Shown here one piece after another: positions 60,213 through 64,000 of a stretch of DNA of 64,000 nucleotides; positions within the stretch are counted from its first letter, which is position 1; every line of letters starts with the position of its first letter. Below the pieces are notes generated by a model that did no database searches, was not told the DNA's origin, and saw only the letters and a program-made list of their open reading frames with translations. This stretch comes from Citrus sinensis. Taxonomy: Eukaryota; Streptophyta; Magnoliopsida; Sapindales; Rutaceae. Location: contig NC_068558.1 of the NCBI RefSeq assembly GCF_022201045.2, positions 5,547,501-5,611,500 on the forward strand, read 5' to 3'. Both the position numbers and the translations under genes were made by a program.

Positions 60213-62564
60213 ATGGCTGACCCCTCCGATGATTTAGACCAACTTCTCGACAGTAAGTCTTCATCTTTGTTCCTTTCGCTTAAAAAACTCTATATTTATT
60301 TTAACGAAAGTTTTCCTAATTTATTAACTTTTCAGGTGCTTTGGATGATTTCCAGAATCTCAATCTCACTAATCCGTCTCAAAGGTCTATAAAATTTGTT
60401 CGAAATTTGAATTTTGAGTTTTGATTTCTATATGATATTTTCCTTAGCTGTAAAATTTTGAAGTTTTATTCGTTTTGGTTAGAGAAGTCTTAGCTTTTTA
60501 GTTGCTTAATAGGAGTTGCGAAGGGAATGGCGCAGAGAAGAAGCAAGAATCTGGTTCTTTACCGTCTGGAGTGCAAGGGTTGGGCATGGGATTGCCTGAC
60601 TTGAAGAGCAAGAAAAAGGGAAAACAAAAGGTGTCAAAGGAATCCCATGCCACTGAGGCACTTGATAAATTGAGGGAACAGACTAGGGAGACTGTCAAGG
60701 GATTGGAGTCGATGGCAAAGCCGGGTGAGGATGCAATGGTTGATGATTGGGTTAAGCAGTTTGAGGAGCTTGCCGGCTCTCAGGTGACAATTTTTACTCC
60801 TTCCCTGAATGAATTGGGTTTCTGGGTTGTGTTCATGCTTTTGAGTTTTTGCCCTGGATTGAATTTTAGAATGTTGTGAATCATTATTAAATATGATAGT
60901 GTAGTTTTTGTTTAAGTGATTATGACTTTGCTTATGGATGTCTGCTGTTTGGTTTCAATTGTAACATTGTTGAAAGAGGACCATGACCTGAAACATCATT
61001 AGAGATTGGAGTTTGGAGGGACTCTTGTTGCATCATGTGGCCTCATCAGTAATTAGGCATACTTGACCCATCTGTTTTTCATGCCTACTTTGGAGTTTCA
61101 TTTTCAGAAGCACTTAAAAAAATACTGTTGATGAATCTCTTGTTCTGGGATTGGTAATATTTGCATGAGATTGATTTGCAACTTGTAGTGTTTTTATTCA
61201 TGGATATGGTTATGGACTTATAGTTGGCATAGACCAAAGCTCAACTTTCTCAAATGGTCAATCTAGTAGCTTTATGATGCATAGACCCATGCTTTACCTC
61301 TATATTTATTGAGTTTCCAATTATCAAGAAAAAGGCTGTATAGAGAGCTACTCTTCTTCGCTTAGCAATACTTTGATGTTTAACCTCATTGTCCTATGTT
61401 GGAAGAGTGCTCAAATTCGATAGCTCTGATGCTTCATTGCGTGATGCATGGGAGGGTATAGGGTGCATTTTTCAGTTGAATGCCGCATGTCTCAACTGTA
61501 ATAGCATTAGTCTGTGTTCTGAAATTGCTTGAAATAATTTGAGTTTGAGTTGGAGAGCCTTTATCATGATTCCTTATATCCAATCTGACATCAGCGAGAA
61601 TCATGTGGTCAAATTGGTAGGGGCTTATAGCTGAAATGTGATTATGTTCAATGTTTTTACTGAGTTCTCTTGCTTCAATTATGGGTTTAGATAAGATCAA
61701 ACGTTGGCGCTTCATCTACTAAGCTAAATTATGTCCTTTCCTTATATATTTTGGCACTGGCTTTGATTTGATTCGTAATTCAAAGTATAGAGTTCAGATT
61801 AACGTATCATATGCTCATATGTGTCCTCCCATTTGTCTACTGAGTAAATTAGATATCTGTATGTTTGATATTAAGATCTTGGGAATAAGACATTTTTACC
61901 TTTTTTTTTTTTTTTGTTCTTTCATTTACCCAGGACATGGAATCAATAGTGGAGACCATGATGCAGCAGCTGTTGTCTAAGGATATTCTTTATGATCCGA
62001 TGAAGGAAATCGGAGAAAGATACCCTAAATGGTTGGAAGACCACAAAGCCAGTTTGAACAAAGAAGAATATGACCGTTACTTCCACCAATATGAACTCAT
62101 AAAACAGCTTAATGAAGTATACGAAAATGACCCTGGTAACTTCACCAAGATTGTAGATCTCATGCAGAAAATGCAAGAATGTGGCCAACCACCAAATGAT
62201 ATTGTGCAAGAGCTTGCTCCTGATTTTGATTTAGCTAGTCTTGGCCAGTTGTAAGTGCTCTTCTTTTATTACCATAAAAATCAAAATTCTGATTCATATG
62301 CAGTTGTCTGGCACAAGTGTTCACATATACAAGAATTCTTGAATTTATTCTGCCAAAACTATGCAACAAAAATGTAAATAACAGTAACTGGTCAGTGGAA
62401 GGCGGACACGTCCTTTAGATATTTATTATCAATGTTAAGTAAATGGGAATTAACTTTATGTGTGTGCGTCCGCACGCTTGTATGTATGACATGACTAATA
62501 AGTGTCTGACTTTTGCAGGTCTACAGAAATGCATGATTCTCAGGAGAAGTGTTGTATAATGTGA
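60213..62564 (+). CDS. PEX19: Peroxin-19, peroxisomal membrane-protein chaperone and import receptor
   Basis: PEX19 binds newly made peroxisomal membrane proteins in the cytosol and docks at PEX3. Exons 60213-60252, 60336-60384, 60513-60783, 61934-62250 and 62519-62564 give 240 residues, close to the plant family length. The N-terminus [19 protein letters not shown] is the acidic PEX3-binding helix. The middle has a Lys-rich stretch (KSKKKGKQK), and the C-terminal half is the helical cargo-binding domain ([13 protein letters not shown]...). The protein ends CCIM, a CaaX farnesylation box known to raise cargo affinity. All splice sites are GT-AG and in phase. Intron 3 is 1.15 kb. The CaaX box lies alone in a tiny last exon. 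Confidence 0.95.
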
Positions 62565-63186
62565 AGCAGCATGTTCTAGTTGCAAGTCCCAGCTGTTGTT
62601 TCAATTTGTGCCTTAGATATTCTTTTCATATGAATTTGCAAGGAATAAATTAATTTAATTTCAATATCAGTTCAATGAGATATAAAGTTTGGGGATAGAG
62701 TTGAGTGTATGCTTGTTTGGTGATTCTTTTAATGAACCAGGTTAGCTTTTATTATTTATTATCCAAAGAGGTTTATATACCAATCACCATGATGTGAGAT
62801 CACCAAAGGAATAATTTTCTTGTTTGATATTTTGAGAATGATGGTCCGTTGCAAAATGCTTCGTCTTTTGATTCATAACTGACTGTACTAGATTTAAATG
62901 AGTGACAAAAGTTTATCTGGGCAGCTAAGCTTGAGCTTCCACAGGATTATTTTGCAGACTGCTCCTGGCTAACCAACCCACAGCGATGGTTGTTAAACAA
63001 ATATTGTATAAGGCAGTATATTGATTTCGAATACAACTAGGTGCAAAACTGGACAAATTTCAAAGAATAAACAAATGAATTGAATGGACAGGAACTTCGT
63101 TGTTACGGTTCATGTAAAGAATGGAATAAACGAATTTCTGGAGAAGAAGAAAGAGGACGGAGGCATGGATGTGGGCCGTCATCATG
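62565..63186. other. Convergent 3' region between PEX19 and the pectinesterase
   Basis: Holds both 3' UTRs; no further gene seen. Confidence 0.5.
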
Positions 63187-63729
63187 CTAAGCGTCTGATG
63201 GTGCAATCCAGTGCCTGCCATTGATGAAACTCTTCACAAGAAATGGATGGGCTGATTCGTAATCCAGCTCTCTAGCCCATGACGCGCCGCGGACGTTTGC
63301 TGCTCCAGGCCCCCAGCACTTGTACACTCCGAAAAATGCAGTCCTGCATTTGCAAATCGAAAGTAAAGCGCGTTTCAGTCAGACGCACAAAGCATCAACT
63401 GACACAGTACGTCAAAATGGAATGTTGAATAGAATTAGAAAGATGGGGCAGCATTTCTTCTTCTTTAGGAATTTGGAGGTGGGATTTTACTTGTTTTTGT
63501 TACTGATGTGGTCCCAGTCATCCCAGCCACCGTGAGCAACCAAGTCGTCAAAGTAAGTGAATGAGTAAACAATTCTCGAGTACTGGCCCATGGCTCGGCC
63601 CACATATAGTGGGCCCGTACCCGTTACCCTGCATCGTACAAAAGCAAATCCTGTCTTCTCATCCGGCGATTTTCTATCGTGGGCCGCAATTGACCCGAAT
63701 CTTGTGGCTATTGAATGCAGCTCACAGTC
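63187..63729 (-). CDS. Pectinesterase (pectin methylesterase), last two exons; gene continues beyond the right edge
   Basis: Removes methyl esters from cell-wall homogalacturonan. The visible exons are 63729-63491 and 63343-63187, joined in phase (intron GT...AG, 147 bp). They encode the C-terminal about 130 residues: [17 protein letters not shown] (the family's LGRAW-type block), [13 protein letters not shown], and [11 protein letters not shown]...[11 protein letters not shown], ending [11 protein letters not shown]. The acceptor AG precedes 63729, and upstream exons lie outside the window, including the catalytic Asp, Gln and Arg motifs. Group-3-type PMEs without a long pro-region end like this. 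Position near SEC16 suggests an orthologue of At5g47500 (PME5), from recollection. Confidence 0.88.
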
Positions 63730-64000
63730 CTGCCGCCAATCAATCAACAGTCAACTTTTCTTTTCGTGACCAAAAGTAAGAAAAGGCAGAAATTAATATA
63801 TATATATATATATATATAAATATAAAAGATTCTTTATGAACGCTAGAGTCGCTTGTTTTCATGCAACTATGCCTATAAGGAAAATTTCAATAATTTTCCC
63901 ACCTGGATCCCACCCGTAAAGTTCTTTAAATGATAAAAATGTATTTTTTCAAATGGATGCCATAATGGGATATGATAATTATAAATTAATTCAAACTTTA
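63730..64000. other. Intron of the pectinesterase gene with (AT)n microsatellite
   Basis: Noncoding sequence after the acceptor, with an AT dinucleotide run at about 63797-63819. The next upstream exon is not reached before the window ends. Confidence 0.5.

Noticed and set aside
63320-63535. 71-codon plus-strand frame
   Set aside because: It lies opposite the pectinesterase exon and intron and has no family resemblance.
1-64000. Bacterial-style operons, attachment sites, riboswitches or phage-defence systems
   Set aside because: All supported genes are plant nuclear genes with spliceosomal introns or known intronless plant families; none of these features is expected or seen.

Overview
This is nuclear DNA from a flowering plant, almost certainly a eudicot. 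It is AT-rich, genes are split by GT-AG introns, and the noncoding space holds LTR retrotransposons, MITEs and tRNA-derived SINEs. The overall look is Citrus-like, but that is an impression and was not tested. The gene set on the right side (NOXY2-like small mitochondrial protein, PPR protein, SEC16, pectinesterase) resembles, from memory, the order around At5g47455 to At5g47500 on Arabidopsis chromosome 5, with other genes interleaved.

Layout. 0-4 kb: an intronless plant matrix metalloproteinase (1931-3007) beside small duplications and a foldback. 4.2-4.8 kb: a Tourist-like element. 5.38-13.77 kb: an 8.4-kb Mutator-like composite with 111-bp terminal inverted repeats. It carries two antisense pieces of a GET3-type (ArsA/Get3 ATPase) gene, which makes it a Pack-MULE. 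The two pieces are separated by a retrotransposon block: one Ty3/gypsy-type LTR with a tRNA-Asp primer-binding site, fused to a 5'-truncated, mutated Ty1/copia element. 14.0-18.4 kb: a small mitochondrial-protein gene with two possible C-termini, and a convergent intronless PPR gene. 18.6-25.9 kb: gene-free DNA with a hAT-like element, a Tourist-like element, a U2 snRNA 5' fragment and a SINE. 26.0-27.0 kb: a C2H2 zinc-finger repressor. 27-38.9 kb: gene-poor DNA with a SINE, a tandem duplication and another Tourist-like element.

38.9-63.7 kb is gene-dense: SEC16 (13 coding exons, +), organellar asparaginyl-tRNA synthetase (15 exons, -), an RGG-box U1-type zinc-finger protein (2 exons, +), a two-exon 3' remnant of a CSC1/OSCA channel gene (-), PEX19 (5 exons, +) and the last two exons of a pectinesterase (-) that runs off the right edge. 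These are housekeeping and cell-wall functions with no sign of a shared pathway: ER exit sites, organellar translation, RNA binding, peroxisome membrane biogenesis and pectin remodelling.

The points most worth checking are the Pack-MULE with GET3 pieces, the chimeric retroelement inside it, and two single-base homopolymer frameshifts. One is in SEC16 exon 9 and the other in the asparaginyl-tRNA synthetase exon 5, which may be assembly errors or real null alleles. No novel multi-gene system was found.
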